Assembly: GCA_029207755.1 (NCBI GenBank)
Contig: JARCOQ010000005.1
Location: 60,833,414-60,897,413 of the forward strand
Length of the DNA stretch: 64,000 nt
Origin: Chamaea fasciata
Taxonomy: Eukaryota > Chordata > Aves > Passeriformes > Sylviidae
Direction of reading: 5' to 3'
Part shown: in pieces, positions 33,561 to 46,464 of the stretch
How the letters are laid out: every line of letters begins with the position of its first letter
How positions within the stretch are numbered: the stretch's first letter is position 1
The notes under the pieces: model-generated
The model's database searches: none
Told to the model about the DNA's origin: nothing
The model's input: only the letters and a program-made list of their open reading frames with translations
Translations under genes and position numbers: made by a program

Positions 33561-36429
33561 GACTTTCTCCATGTTGATTTTGGGCTAGAGCCATCAGTAT
33601 GCAGACAATTGCTCCTATGTGGCACCTAGCCTTACCTAAAGAAGATACAGCATCAGTCTCACGGGCTCAAGAAATTATATAATTACACACACACATTAGA
33701 CATTAGGGGATTTGTGGCCCTCTGAAGCTAGGAGTTAAATTTTATGAAGGGTAATTTTAAGGGTGGTTAACTGGCAGTGTGGGAGGATGGAGCATTAGAT
33801 GGCAAAGGAAGAGGGGTTTATTAACTATCTTTCTCTGGTTTTGCTTCAGGACAATTTTTGGGCCAAACTGCATTTAATTCAGAGTTGATGCAGGCATCTG
33901 AGACTTTGTAATGTTACATAATCTTTTTAAACAGTGACTCAAACTCTGGCTTTGCCAGCTGGAAGGTTTAGTGCTCTCCTTTGTAGCTGGTATTCCAGTG
34001 GTGAGGAAGAATAAGAGTGTACAGCAAGGGTAGGCTGGGTTTAGTTTTTTCATACTGCACACAGGAAGACCATGATGGGCTCTTATCTTGTGTGGCACTG
34101 AGTGAAAAGATTCAATTCAGGCAGAGCATTATAGAAACATAAAGAATTTCATAATGCTTTCCTTCACGTGTTTATATATAGCATATTTCTTTTGTTCAGC
34201 TTTGCACAGAGTTCAGATATGAAAGGCTGTGTTTAGAAGGTATTGTGATTCAGGTTTAAAGTGATGATGATCCACAGTCACTGAAAATAATAAAAGGTTT
34301 CCTCTGACTTCAGCAAGCTTCAGTTTGGGGTTTCAAGGCAGGGAGCTCAGACATGAGACCACCCTCATACATCCTAATGCTCTAACACAGATTGCTGCAG
34401 CTGATGGCTCTGTCATGGAGAGCAGAATTAGCACTTCTGAATGTCCTTTAATGCAGACCTGCTTTGCTGCCTGCAAATACACAGAGGGAAACAGGTGTGC
34501 CAGGGAACAGCAAAATTTGGCATGGCCACCAAAATGGAGTGCAGAAGGTGGGAGTCATGGTCCAAGAGGGTCTGGAAATTCAGAGGGAGCCTTGCCCAGA
34601 GGCAGGATACTGCTGGGCAGCTGCCAGATGTCACAGTACCTCTTTGGGAGGCAGCTTCTCCCAGGTCCTTCTGGTCTGTGCAGCCCATGATTTGGGAAGT
34701 GGGGAAGCATGTCCATCATTCTCCTGCACTGCACCTGCTTTGATTACAGTCCTCTTTGTAACTCTGAAATAGAATTGGATCAATAGCTTTGGGAACCGTA
34801 AAATAGCATTTCAAAGTGATGTTAATTCTTGAAGAGCTGAATGTATGCAAACAAACATATATACAAACATATGCAGATGCCTACCATGGGGGACCAAACT
34901 ACGTCCTCCATGTCCAAACAGGACAGATTGTGAAATTGCAGGCTTGCTGACTGTACATTAAAAGGAAGTGGAAACTTTTCCTGGAAGCTTAGCTCCTGTT
35001 AGAGTTCTTGCTGGTGGGGGGTAACATTTACATGCTGGTAGAATAAGATTCCTGGACCAGTCTTAGGTGGGGTTAACCAATCCTTATTGTTTGCAATTCA
35101 TTTTACAAGGTCTGTCTTTTTAGTGTACAGGTAGTATAAGATGATCTGTTATTTTACACAAAGGCCACTGCTGTCATCTCATAGAATCACCTCAATGGGG
35201 GCCACAGCTGGTGAATTCTTTCCATCTGTGTGAAAACATAAAGAGATTCCACAAATAAATCATCTGGCATTTCTGTTCTGGAGAAAGCACGGGCTTAATG
35301 AAGAGTAGTTGTCTAGGATCTGCTTATTTTACCTCTGGCAGAGCAGTTGGTGTGAATACATGCTGTGTAGTGTTAGATCCCTTGGGGATCCTTCGAAGTA
35401 TATTAAACACCATCTACATATTTCTCCTCCTTTCCTTAAGGACTTGCTGACTTTTATCAATGTACATCATTCCTTTCTCTTCTCCTTTGATGATAAGTGA
35501 GTTTGCTTAGCAAATGACTGCCCTATGATGGCCTCTTAGCTCTCCTTTCTGGGCTTTAAAACTAAACCTTTGTTCAAAAATTTGTAAAAGGTACTGTGGT
35601 GTTAGCTTGAAGCTTTAAAAGCTTCATCTGTCCTTGGATGAATAAGTGTGAAGGAAGAGTAACTCAGAGGGCACGATCTGTGGTTGCCTCTAGGAAACCA
35701 GCAACAAAGACCCTCTGTGAATCCAAACCACCAAAGAGTTAACTTTGGGGTTTCACAGGAGTACAGGGGGAGTATTTTTCTAAATAGCAATAGTGGCTAA
35801 AACCAGGATAGGATACTTGACAAGAAGATAGGAAATGGCATGTGAAAATCATTCCTCTGTGGAAGGCTAGCATATAATCTTCATCCTTTTTTAAGACCCA
35901 GAGACAACCTTTTTGCTAATTTTGCCTCTTCTGAGAGCTTTTCCCTCTTCTGTAGAGGTAGCAGCCTGTGGAGAAGCACCAGCAAATACATATAAAATGT
36001 GCCTGACACGGAGCTGTGTGCTCACCCTGATGTCCTGGTGTTTATAGAACAGACAATAAAGACCCCGTTGCCTGCTACGGGGTTATGTCAGTCCAGACTC
36101 CACCAAAACACCTTCCAGTCTTTTTTGAGAGGCACCCTGGGCTTTTCCACCCACTTCTAAGCAGCACACGTGCATGGGGCAGCCCAGGTGTGGACAGGGC
36201 AACAGAAGCAAAGCAGGTGAAAGTGGAGCACCTTAAACAATGGCTCTCAGCCTTAGCACACGTGCCTACCTCCATTTCTGCAACTGCATTATCATCCACC
36301 CTCTTTAGCTGTTTCAAGGAATGGTAGCTTGAGGGCAAGTGAGGGGCACTGAGGCATGACCTAGCCCCCCATCAACCTGAGGCTGATGTGTTTCTTTCCT
36401 TGAAAGACCCTCCCAGGCCCTGTGTTTCT
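33561..36429. other. Unique non-coding DNA
   Basis: A short CA run ('acacacacacaca', about 33684-33696) and a 12-bp tandem duplication (34851-34872) are the only simple repeats. Three plus frames and one minus frame stack over 34325-34772, indicating composition rather than coding. 'tcatagaatcac' at 35181 resembles the extreme CR1 terminus but is too short to annotate. Confidence 0.5.
34851..34872. repeat. 12-bp tandem duplication
   Basis: 'acaaacatatat' (34851-34862) is followed directly by 'acaaacatat' (34863-34872). A minor AT-rich duplication with no wider context. Confidence 0.8.
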
Positions 36430-37560
36430 GATTCATTTCCTGTAGTAATTACCGTGGCTAATGTTAAGGGCTTGTAATATCCAGTGCATAAATTGCTGTG
36501 GGAGAATCATTGCATTTTATATCCACTGGGATTAAACTAATCTGTTGTGTTATGTTGAGAACTCATTTAGTAGAGGTTATCTAAAAGTTGTTTCTGCATG
36601 TTGCTGGAGGCTCTTATAAAACAGTGACCATGAAAGCACTGGTCTGCAATATATTCATGTGACGTGCATGGCTTACACTGCAGTTAGTGGAGATGAAGGG
36701 GTGAGTAAACAGATGTCCTTGGGAGTGATCTCAGCCTGAAAAACAGTGACCTCTCACAGAGTGAGATGTGGATATGTTAATTGCTGATCTTTTAGCAGCT
36801 CCAGCCGCTGCTCTAGATAAGTCCCAGGTGGGTGAAATATCATCCGTTTGTCTTGTGTTTCGGCAACTGAATTCGTGTAACAGAGAACTTCCAGTGGGCT
36901 GCAGGCTGAGATTTTATCTTCTCTGCAGCATCACTTCAAATGATTCTTGAGTCCCTGGCCACACACAAAACCTGCCTCTCTGAGTATAGTGGTGAGTAGG
37001 AGATGGGGCAGCAGGTCCACCTGGAAATATGTGCAGGTACACATTTGCTTCCAGATGGTGGCTGGCCCTTTCTGCAGCAAGGGTCCTCAAGGGCCATCCC
37101 CCTCTCAAACAAGGATATTCTTCTCATATTGCTTCAGGATCTTTTGCCACTCAGTGTGTCCAGAAATGCAAACAGGACCTCACTCTGTTAACTGCCAAAG
37201 AGCTACTTGTGGAAGCCCAGGAGACTGGGTGATTTTCGCCAACATGTTTTCCCTGTATCTGGTGCTCCGTGTGATGTACACATGAAGATGTACTATCTCT
37301 AGTAAAGTTTTGCAGGATGTTCACTCAAGATCAGCTTCAGCTGAGCAAGGCAGCCAGCAACCTGATCTAACTCAGCAACAGAGGCTTATGTGTGGTGATC
37401 GAAGTCAGCATAGACTGTTCTGTTGTCTTGAATGTGACTTTTGCTTAATAAAAACACTCAATCGGAGTAGAGCTATAGCTCAGGTTTTTCAGTTGTAGCT
37501 TTGTAATTCAGTGTATGTCTCTGAATGTTATGCTGTGGCTTAGTTACTGACAATTCCATT
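36430..37560. other. Unique DNA, first part possibly conserved non-coding
   Basis: 36430-36680 is repeat-free and AT-leaning with homeodomain-type words ('gtagtaattaccg', 'gattaaactaatc'). From 36914 to 37285 five short frames overlap on both strands with no recognisable domain. No splice-bounded exon is evident. Confidence 0.35.
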
Positions 37561-37561
37561 A

Positions 37562-37590
37562 CACTTATCCTCATGTCACTTATCCTCATG
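37562..37590. repeat. 15-bp tandem duplication
   Basis: 'cacttatcctcatgt' (37562-37576) is immediately repeated as 'cacttatcctcatg' (37577-37590). The copies are identical over 14 bp, suggesting a recent replication-slippage duplication. Confidence 0.9.
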
Positions 37591-40346
37591 GACAACACAG
37601 AACAGTTTTGCCCTGATACTTCTTTGGTGAATATATGTTTTTTTCTAGCTGATTGCACCAGCAGCACAGGCCATCTGCCCTCTTGGGTTAAGCTTAAGCT
37701 CTGAGTTTGGTGTCATGCCAGTATCACTGCCTTCAGCCTTGAGACTGACTGTTCCACCAGTGGAAAAAAAAGCTTTTCACAGAGCCTTTTTTCTTTGTTT
37801 GGTCTTGGCTTGTTTTGGTTTTTTGTTATTACAGCTCAGTAAAGCTGACCTTGTCTTGAGGTTTTGAAGCCCACAGATCCAGAGGTCAGAGCCCTAGGGA
37901 AGAAGAAGAAATTAAATACCTTGAGGAGAACTGACAGTGAATAAACCCTGAACTCTCAAGACACTGTTTTTCTCCTGTCTCCCTCCCTGAAGTTCCAGGA
38001 GATACAATGGTCTGCCAGAGGTGAACTTCATCTGAAAAGAGTCCCTTGAGCAGTAACTTGTTCTTATTTCCTACAGTTAACCTATATCTGGGAACATGTT
38101 GATCATGATTGACTGACAGGTCTGTGAGTCAGTTTTGTGAGTTCAGTTTTGGAAATAACTGTATTTAGTTCCAAGAATAAGAGCTCTATTGTTGCTCATG
38201 ACCTGCTGCCCCCATTCCAGTAATTGACCAAAATAGTCAGCATCCTGAAGATCATGCATTTTTGGACCTACATTGTTGTTCTTGCAGAGAAAAAACCTCT
38301 TTGTATTCTGTAAGAATTTAGTGCATTTGCATGTGTTCATGTTGTAGAGTTCTTAAAGGGATTAGCAAAAGATCTTTTATCATGGGTAGTTGGCTAAAGG
38401 AAATAATTCTCCTTAATCTTTGTAATTTTCCCTATATTGACACTTCTGAAAATTTTTCACAAATAATATAATTTAGAGCAATTTTCTTAGCATATCTGAG
38501 GATGTCTGTTTTCTCTTTGGAGCCCCTCTTGTTGCTTTAACACAAATGTTCCCTTGATTCATCTTTGTTCTGTTGCTATTAAAAGGCATGGTCATCACTA
38601 ACTTCAGGTTAAACAGGGCTGCATGCAAGAATGCAAGAAAAAAATAGTCAGTCTCTGAGAACTTAGGAAAGAGCAGGATTAGAGATGCCTGGTAACCTTA
38701 ACTCAGTCCCTCTGGGTGTTATAAAACAGACTTTGATTGTGTAGCTTTATGTGGCCCAGGGGCTTTTCCAACTTGAGCCAAACTAATGCATGGCTCAGGA
38801 CAGGAGCCAGTGTGGCATGTGCTTCAGCTTCTCTGGACACCCCAAATCCTTTGTTTGCACAAGAGATGGGAGGCCTGTTTGGCTACTGTTCTATGTGTGG
38901 GACCATTCAAGGCACTGCCCATGGCGTTCCCAGTAGCTTATAAGGGGAGGTTTTCTCTCAGGGTGCACTTTCACAGACATTAGACAGCAAATTGAGGGAT
39001 GGACCCCAACGTCTTAAAGGGTTTTTCCAAGCAGATGTTTCCATGGTTCTGTAAAGTACAGAAAGCAGCATATGGCATTATAATTCCTTTTCTGTCTACC
39101 ATGTAAGCAATATGGCCTGTAATTAAATCACTGTGGAAACCTAACATTTTGGGAGAGCTGTAGCTTACAATCCCAGTATCCGAAGGACAACTCTGCATTT
39201 ACCCATCCCTAGCATTATTTTCAGGGCCTAGAAACAGGTTTTCTTTGCAAAAGTTTAAGGAGGCGAGCTGTCTAGCCTTAAACCCCCCTGAAATGTCCTT
39301 TTGTTGGATTCTGGTGCTTGTGTGTTAGGAATGGAGATGCTTGGTGAGCAGGTGGTCTTGCTGTCACGCCGTGCTGGTGTGGAACGGTCCTTGTGTGGGG
39401 AAGATGTGGGCAGTGTGGCTGCTCTCAGCCATGCCTCACAGCACATCCACTGCAGGGGACAGGCCATGTCCATGGCTAGCAAGGATGTTTGGCACAGGAA
39501 AAGAATTGGTCAAATGGTGCTGGCTCTCCTTTATCTAGCATCTGGATGTCAAAAAATACTCAGTAGAATGCATAGACTACTGCCCAAGTATGATTGCTGC
39601 ACTATCAGGCGATGCTGTTCTCTGCTGGCTTATGGGAGTGAATGTGGCTGTACACATCACAGTGCAGGAAAATCTGGTCCCCTGAACCAGAGTCTGGAGC
39701 TGAAGCCTCGATGAGCCTGACCAAACCAGAATATTTATTGTCCTGATCTTCGGCTGACTTATCAATTTCAGTGACTTTATCACCTCAAGCAAGTCCTTCT
39801 CAAACACATCAGTTCTCAAACACAACCAGTTTCAAGAAAACTTCCTCATGGAAGGCACATGCTTCCAAGATATGTAATTCTCCATTCCCACTGCCTAGTT
39901 TGGGAAGATAGGAATTACGAATTTGTGTCTAGTCTCTAGTCCGGGACTATTTCTTGATTTCCATCTCCAGTTTGTAGCAACACTTTGGATCACAAAGCCT
40001 TCCTCATGTACTTCCTAACCTTTTAAAGGGAATAGCGATAGAAGATGATGGTTGTCTGGCAGCTAATACTTCTTGTGAGAAATCAAGTGGCACATATCAC
40101 ACGGCAAGATTCTCTGGAATCACACATTTGCCCTCAAAATGTGAGGATAATTGCACTCTCATGTGTTGAGAAACCATAGCAGTCATGGAAAGAGATAATG
40201 ATGGTGATGATTTTGTAAGGGCCTCCAAGATTCTTAGCACATAACAGGGGAGGGAGTAACTTTTTCTATTACTTTTTGTAGCTATTTCTTAAAAAAGCAG
40301 AAGGCACAGTTCTTCAAAGTGACAGAACAGCTGCTTGATTTTCACA
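37591..40346. other. Unique non-coding DNA
   Basis: No repeat family recognised. A 137-codon plus frame (39301-39714) is overlapped by 39341-39538 plus in another frame and 39255-39482 on the minus strand, and shows no domain. The remainder is AT-leaning unique sequence. Confidence 0.5.
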
Positions 40347-40400
40347 ACAACTAAGCACAGGCTTAATGCTAAACGCACGCTTAAGTGCATAGCTCTGTCA
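40347..40400. repeat. Candidate relic of an old dispersed repeat
   Basis: 'acaactaagcacaggcttaa' followed by 'tgctaaacgcacgcttaagt' and 'gcatagctctgtca' resembles the AAGCAC.TGCTTAA...CTTAAGTGC repeats that I associate with the same old sauropsid repeat type as the CAATGGG fragments elsewhere in this window. The two GCTTAA words are partly self-complementary. Very diverged. Confidence 0.35.
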
Positions 40401-42247
40401 AGATGATGAGCTAAGTTGGAGTCTGACATTTTCTCCAAAATGTATGTAAATTAGAAGATCTGTAATATGTGATCTCTGCAGGCCACTAACTAAATCAGCT
40501 GAGTGCCACTTCATGCATGTGTGCTCTGAAGTAGACAGTGCCTGTAATGTCCATCCATACAAACAGCTCCCTTCTCTTTCCTGAGTGAAAGGCAAAGCTT
40601 ATTCCAGCTTAAAGAGTGGTGCTAGTAGAAGCGTTGAGTGTCTGAAACGGGTCTGTGTTACTGGCTGTGTCTCTGATTTGCTTCTAAATCAGTTGTCATG
40701 AAAAGAATTTACCTTTATGAAAAAGACCAAATGAAAATATGCAGTTGTTCTTTGTGAGTGCGATTGAAAATGGAGCCCAAAATAACCAAGGACTCAGTGT
40801 AATGGATAAAATGGGTGTTTAGTATTTAGTATGGGAGCATATGCTGGTAGTGGTGAAAGTGCTGGATGTATAAATTTGATTTAATCTGCTAAATGATAAT
40901 TTCCCAGCAAGGAGCAAAATTTGGCAGGATTTGTTGTTGTTTCTGTGATACTGTTTGTTGCCAGAAGTCCGGTTTGATCCGGAACTTTATACACCCACTA
41001 CCGTACCAGACTGGTTATGGTTATATACATTTTTCTTTTTAAGCTTTACCTAATGGATTTCTAATTCTCTTGATATCTAAAGTGAGAAGAATTTCTCTGA
41101 AGCTGAAGAGCTGCTTTACTGCAGAGAAAATTCTGCTCCTGTCTCTGTAGGAAGAAGAGGCCCCCTGTGCAGGCGTAACGCGATGGTGGGCCAGGGAAGC
41201 TCAGATGGTGGGGTAGGAGGTTTGCACCATCTGATACAGAGCTCAGCTCCTTGGGGTTCCTGGCAGGAAGCTTTGAAGGGGTGGAGGAATGCTGCTGGGT
41301 TCAGTGGCCATAACTGAGCTGCTCCAGAGCCTGGCAGAAGGAGCTGCTCGCACTCCACACGTCTCCACCAGCCACCCATGGTGCTGACGGAGGCTGCTGG
41401 CACTGTAGCCAGCAGGATTGGCCGTGGCAGCCTGGCAGACTTGTGGCTGGAGGTGGATGGAGGCTTCTTGGCAGCGCTCGGTAGGATGGCTCTTCGTAGG
41501 ATCCAGGGTTTCACACTCTCCAAATCCCATGATGCTCTTCAGTGGAAGGATGAGTGATCCATCCCCAGGGAATGGAAAGGGGCTATGTGACAAGGATCGT
41601 GCTGTTCATGTCCCATCCAGATGTGTGTGTGAGGGGGGTCATGAAAGTTGCATGAGAAGTCTAGTTCAGGTAAGGCATCATTATATCAGGCAGTTACCAC
41701 AGTGTGAAACAGGATTCTTTGTAAAGGTTTAGCACCTAAACACAATATTACAATGGCATCCAAGCGAGTAAATTTGGGACTACAGCTAGCATGAAGGCTT
41801 ACCTACACTGAACTAATTGCAGGATCAATATTAAAACATGAATCACAGCTTGTGTGATTTGTATCAAGAGTTACAGGAATAAACCAAGCAGCACGGTGTA
41901 TTTAGTTTTATAAATGCTGGGAAAATGCATACTATTCTCCATGTGATGCAGCAGCAGGAATTGCCAACATCTCATAGGAGGAGAAAACTGGGACTGAGGA
42001 TTAATGCTCCTTACCCAGAACAGCAGAAGGACTTGGTCATAAGAGGCATTATTCTCAAGTACTCTGTTTTGAAAAAATTAAAATCCTGGTTTTCTCCTGA
42101 AACGTGCATAGCATCTGCCCATTCTGACCTTGGTAGGAGGCAGCCAAGATGGGAGGCCTTCCTTTTCTGCCAACACCGCTGGGGTGCACTCCATCTTGGT
42201 GCCTGGTTGTAAACAGGGGTTGTGCCTCTAGGCAGTCAGTTCTGCTC
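40401..42247. other. Unique non-coding DNA with a GC-richer patch
   Basis: About 41130-41500 is GC-richer with a few CpGs ('ggcgtaacgcgatgg') and carries opposed frames (41116-41523 minus, 135 codons; 41243-41593 minus; 41418-41732 plus) with no recognisable domain. The patch is not dense enough in CpG by eye to be called an island. Confidence 0.45.
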
Positions 42248-42294
42248 TTTTTTTTCCTTTTTTTTTTTTTTTTTTAATTTTTTTTTTTTTTTTT
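42248..42294. repeat. Interrupted T-tract (T8 CC T18 AA T17)
   Basis: A 47-bp poly-T tract with two dinucleotide interruptions. On the minus strand it is A-rich like a retroposon tail, but no recognisable retrocopy body lies to its right and no flanking duplication is seen. It is therefore annotated as simple low-complexity sequence. Confidence 0.95.
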
Positions 42295-43078
42295 GTGTCT
42301 TTGTACTCACTAAGTTTCCATTACTTTCATTTCATTTATTTGCTTTTAACTGTCTATATTATGGTGGCTTCTGCCATCCAGTCCTGGGCAGCATCCCAGG
42401 TGGCACCTCCTGCTGGCATATCCTATCCTGGAAGATCTGCATGCCTAGCTTTTCCAGAAACCAGTGAGGAGGCAAAAGAAAAAAAAAATCATTTGTTTAG
42501 CTTCTCACTGAGTCACGTGCTCCAGGCACCTTCAGGCTGAAGGACAGACCTGTATTTTGCCTGAGGACCTCTGTCAAGAAGCTTCATGAGAATTTCTGAA
42601 GCTCACCGTGTCAGTGCAGGGGGCTTAACACTGACTCTCAAACCTAATCCCAGCATGATGGGGGTCTAACTGTCCAACAGTGTCCAATCCCAACCTCAGC
42701 TTCACAAAAATTCAGGACTGAATTTGCATTGTTGTTGGAAGCACTCCCAGGATGAGGATGCTTCCTTGTGAGACTAAAAGGTGGTAGTGAACACTTCGTG
42801 CTCAGAGCTTCTGAGGGGCATGTCAGGTAAGAGAGGATGGCATTTAGCAAACTGGGCATTATATACCGTTGGGGTCTCAGTTATCTGATTCCCTCTGAGC
42901 AGGGTTGCTTGTTGGAAGGGTTTTGCACAAGTATTTTTGGACTTCTGTGCTTGTATCAAGCAGCTTCTAATTGCATAAACGAGAGTTATGATGTGGCGGT
43001 TAGTGGCATTATTGGCTTAACAAGAGTTAATTAAAGGGGATATAAGGTACTAATTTTTCAGACTGAAAAGAAAGGATT

Positions 43079-43091
43079 GGGGGGTGGGGGG
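43079..43091 (+). other. G6TG6 run, possible G-quadruplex
   Basis: Two G6 blocks separated by a single T. This can supply four G triplets with very short loops on the plus strand. The same architecture with an A spacer occurs at 51595-51607. Confidence 0.8.
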
Positions 43092-46081
43092 ATGCCCTAA
43101 AGCAATGCTATTTTATCTAATGCCAGCTATGTGAAATGTATCCAGAAAGCATTGATTTTTCCATTGGAGATTGTACTTCATTCACCTCATTTACCTAATT
43201 GTTCTTAAAGGCAGAGGTTTAATAAAATGACTTTGGATAAACCATCAGGATTTGCCATCTGTGGTGTGCCAGGGTTAACCAACTGGAGCTAACAAAGCAC
43301 CTCTGTCCTGTTTCTGTGTCTCCTTTGTCCCCACTCATAGCAGTGTGATTGGCACTGACTTGCAACCTGGATTGCCCACATGGGTCCATAAATCATGTTG
43401 TTCCTGTCTTCAGTGCCTCACCGGTTTGCCAAGAACGTCTCCCAGACTCCTCTTCCACCCACTTCCTCAGCTGCTGAAATACTTGAGCACAGCAGTGGAA
43501 ACCGCTTGCGCGTTCCTGCCGCTGGAAGTTCCTCTCAGGACTGCTGGGAAGGGAGGGCGTGCTGGGCCTCAGGACTTCTAGATGGAGAGGGATTACCACA
43601 GCCGAAAGGCAACCTTCAACTTGAGTCATGGCACTAAATGAATAATTTCTTGTAGATGAGGAGGATTTATGTCTAGCCAGGTAATGTCTTGGAGCTTTTT
43701 CTCTGCACATTCCGTGGGCCATCCACACTGCAGATTGTTTTGTCACTAATCCTAATGACTTCCCAAGATCACTGCTTGCATTATGCTCTGTGAGTGTTGC
43801 TTTAGCCAAATAACTCCACCATACTGGAAAATCTAGTGCATTGGGATGCATTAGATATACAAAAGTTTTGATGCAAACATTAAATTGATGGGTAACATCA
43901 AATATTCTACTTAGTGCAAACCAAAAGACCAAAAAGGTTTTTAAACTTAAGGGCAAATCATAGTGTAAATCAAAACATTTTGCTTTTTAGAGCAGAGAGA
44001 ACAAAAAGCTTGGGATTTAAGAGCAGGCAAGGAGAGCAAGTCTCTGCTCTCTGGCCCAGAGATAAGCTGCCAGGGCACAGATTGCTTTCCTGCAGCTCAG
44101 CTGCCTCACCTCCTGACCAGGACTGCCATGTCCAGACCATCCAGATGGTCCAGGGTGGGCAAACCCTTGAACCACGCCCAGGGACTGTCTGGGAGAAGGC
44201 TGCATGGCACTGGCCACAGGGATGGACATCACAGATCAGTGCTCAGGTGCTGGGCTGAGTTTGGCCAAGCTGGTCGGCATATAGAGTAGCTTGGACTTGG
44301 AACACTTTCAGCTGAAAAGGGCTGGCATATTAATCCCCTTAATCAGCTACCTTCATCAAGTGGTCTCAGTATTTAACTCATTTTACTGTGACTGCGCAGT
44401 ATACAACGTATCAGTGATCAAGTAACCTTTCCACCACTACCTTGGAAGAAAGAGCAGGGCAGGACAAACCTTTCCAATTACCCCAAATCTTGCAATGCTG
44501 TTGAATCATTTTGATCTGAGAAACTCCATCCTGTCAGTCATCTGAGTGCATGGGGATAATAACAAACAGATCATGAAAGGGTGTTTGACGTAGCTGCTAA
44601 ATATTATGAAACCTTTGGGGTCACAGTTACAAGAGGTGAAGCATAATGGAGCTCTGTTTTAATTACAGCACTCAAATATGGTGGTAATAGGCAACCATAT
44701 AAATCTCTGTTAGAGTTTGAGTTTTCATTATTTTTTTAATGAAATACTGATTAGCCTGTGCTAATTGACATGAACCCTGAGCAGACAGCAGCAAATGAAA
44801 ACAATCTGGCAATGGGCTGCTACCATGCATTGGTTGTGTCCAGCCCTTCCTCACTGCAGGCTGTTGGGATGCCAGGGATGGAGTGGCAGTGTTATAGGGT
44901 CTGTTCCATGGATTTCACTATTTAAGGTGTCTGCTATCTTCTTCCTTTCTTCCTCTTCTATTTCCAAATTAATTGAGCTCATTTCTTATACCTGCTTCAC
45001 TCACATTTTTGTTTGCTGACTTCTCTGGGCAAGCAATGGCTTTAGCCAGCCAAGTAAAATAGACTTGTCCTCAAGTCAACTGTTGGTGAATAGATTTTGT
45101 ATGTGGCTTGGTGGGTTTTCATGAGAGCTTTTCAAGTTCAGTTCCTGTTTACTCTTTGCTGGCTTCCAGGAACAGGATTTTGTACAAGCTTAACATTTTT
45201 GTTTATAATCAGTATATTGTACTCATGGTATGTCTGTTGCTGAAACGCAAGTACTAGATGAAATATTTTTATCTGAGGGTAGGTGCCTGACAGCTTGAGC
45301 AAGATTGACCTTTCAGTTGGACTTCTAGTCCTTAGGATTGCTTGGCAATTAAGTGGTTCCTTTGATTTTAAATGAAGATTTTCATCCTAGACACATAAGC
45401 CCAAGTTTCGTCTTGAATCATCTTAACCTGACTCAGAAAGTCAGGCTAAAAGCCCAGAGCCAGCTGAAACTCAAGCTACTTTAATTTATCTAAAGTTGAT
45501 TTTTGATGGTTTGTTACCCACTTTAAAATATATAGGCCATTATCTCTTGCAGTGTAAACACTGTGGAAAATGTCACATTTAATAAAAACTATGACCTCAT
45601 TCTCAGCTTCATTTTAAATGAGTTTCATTATTTTACTCAATTTATTATTTATTCATGTATTCAAATATATTTGTTCAGTGAAGGCAGAGATATTTTGATT
45701 AATTCAAAGACTAAATGCTCTGTACTTCTCATGCAAATTGATGCAGAAAAAAGAAGAAAAAAAGGTAAAACTCTCTTTGTACTCTGAGGGCTAAATGCAT
45801 CATCAGAATGTAATGAATGCTGTTTGTGCGCAGTCAAGTGGGGAGTCATGTTATCATGAATCTCTCTCCATGGCTTTTATTATTATAGCAAAAATAAAAT
45901 TCAGCACATGGGTTATATATCTGTTCAATGCTTATTTACAGACCCCATTTAGATGGGGAGTAAATGGTCAGATGAACCTTGTCAGTTACTCAGGTATTGT
46001 GGGATGACTCCAATATTTCTTTGCTATTATTTCTATAATTCTACCACCTTTGCCTTTCTCAATTGAAATATAATATTTGAG

Positions 46082-46096
46082 AAAAAAAAAAAAAAA
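46082..46096. repeat. A15 homopolymer
   Basis: Fifteen A residues follow 'aatataatatttgag'. No retroposon body is recognisable upstream. Confidence 0.95.
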
Positions 46097-46464
46097 CCAG
46101 CCTGCAAAGCAAGAGAAGTGGGTTTTTCAAAAAGCACTCACCATTATAATAATTAATTCCCCACTAAAGTGGGAAGCTAATCTCATTAGCATGGCTTTGG
46201 TGGGAGCAGCGCTCAGGCCAACACTCAGCACTATTAACACACAGAGCAGTGATGTGTGGTAAAGTTTGCACAGCTTGACAGTATGTCCAGGCTGTGGGAA
46301 TTTCGGCGGGTAAGATCTTAAAGGGGCTTTGGACCAGGCCTGTTATTTTCAACTAAAATGACTCGTAGAATTTTCATAGACTGAATTTTGCTTAGGAAAA
46401 GCCTGGTGAATTTTGGTACTTTTGGTTTTCATATGTATTTGGGGCAATACGTGTAATTTTTAGA

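Larger units (their letters stand above)
42295..46464. other. Unique non-coding DNA
   Basis: Contains a G6TG6 run at 43079-43091, an A15 run at 46082-46096 and a homeodomain-rich AT patch near 42970-43060 ('aagagttaattaaagggg'). A 187-codon minus frame (43393-43956) has no recognisable domain and is opposed by two plus frames (43345-43581, 43395-43637). Around 44010-44260 a GC-richer patch has antisense-overlapping frames. No gene is supported. Confidence 0.45.

Noticed and set aside
35181..35194. 'tcatagaatcac' as a CR1 terminus
   Set aside because: A 12-14 bp match with no CR1 sequence on the inner side is within chance.
41116..41523. GC-richer patch as a CpG island or exon
   Set aside because: CpGs are too sparse by eye and the overlapping frames on both strands lack any domain.
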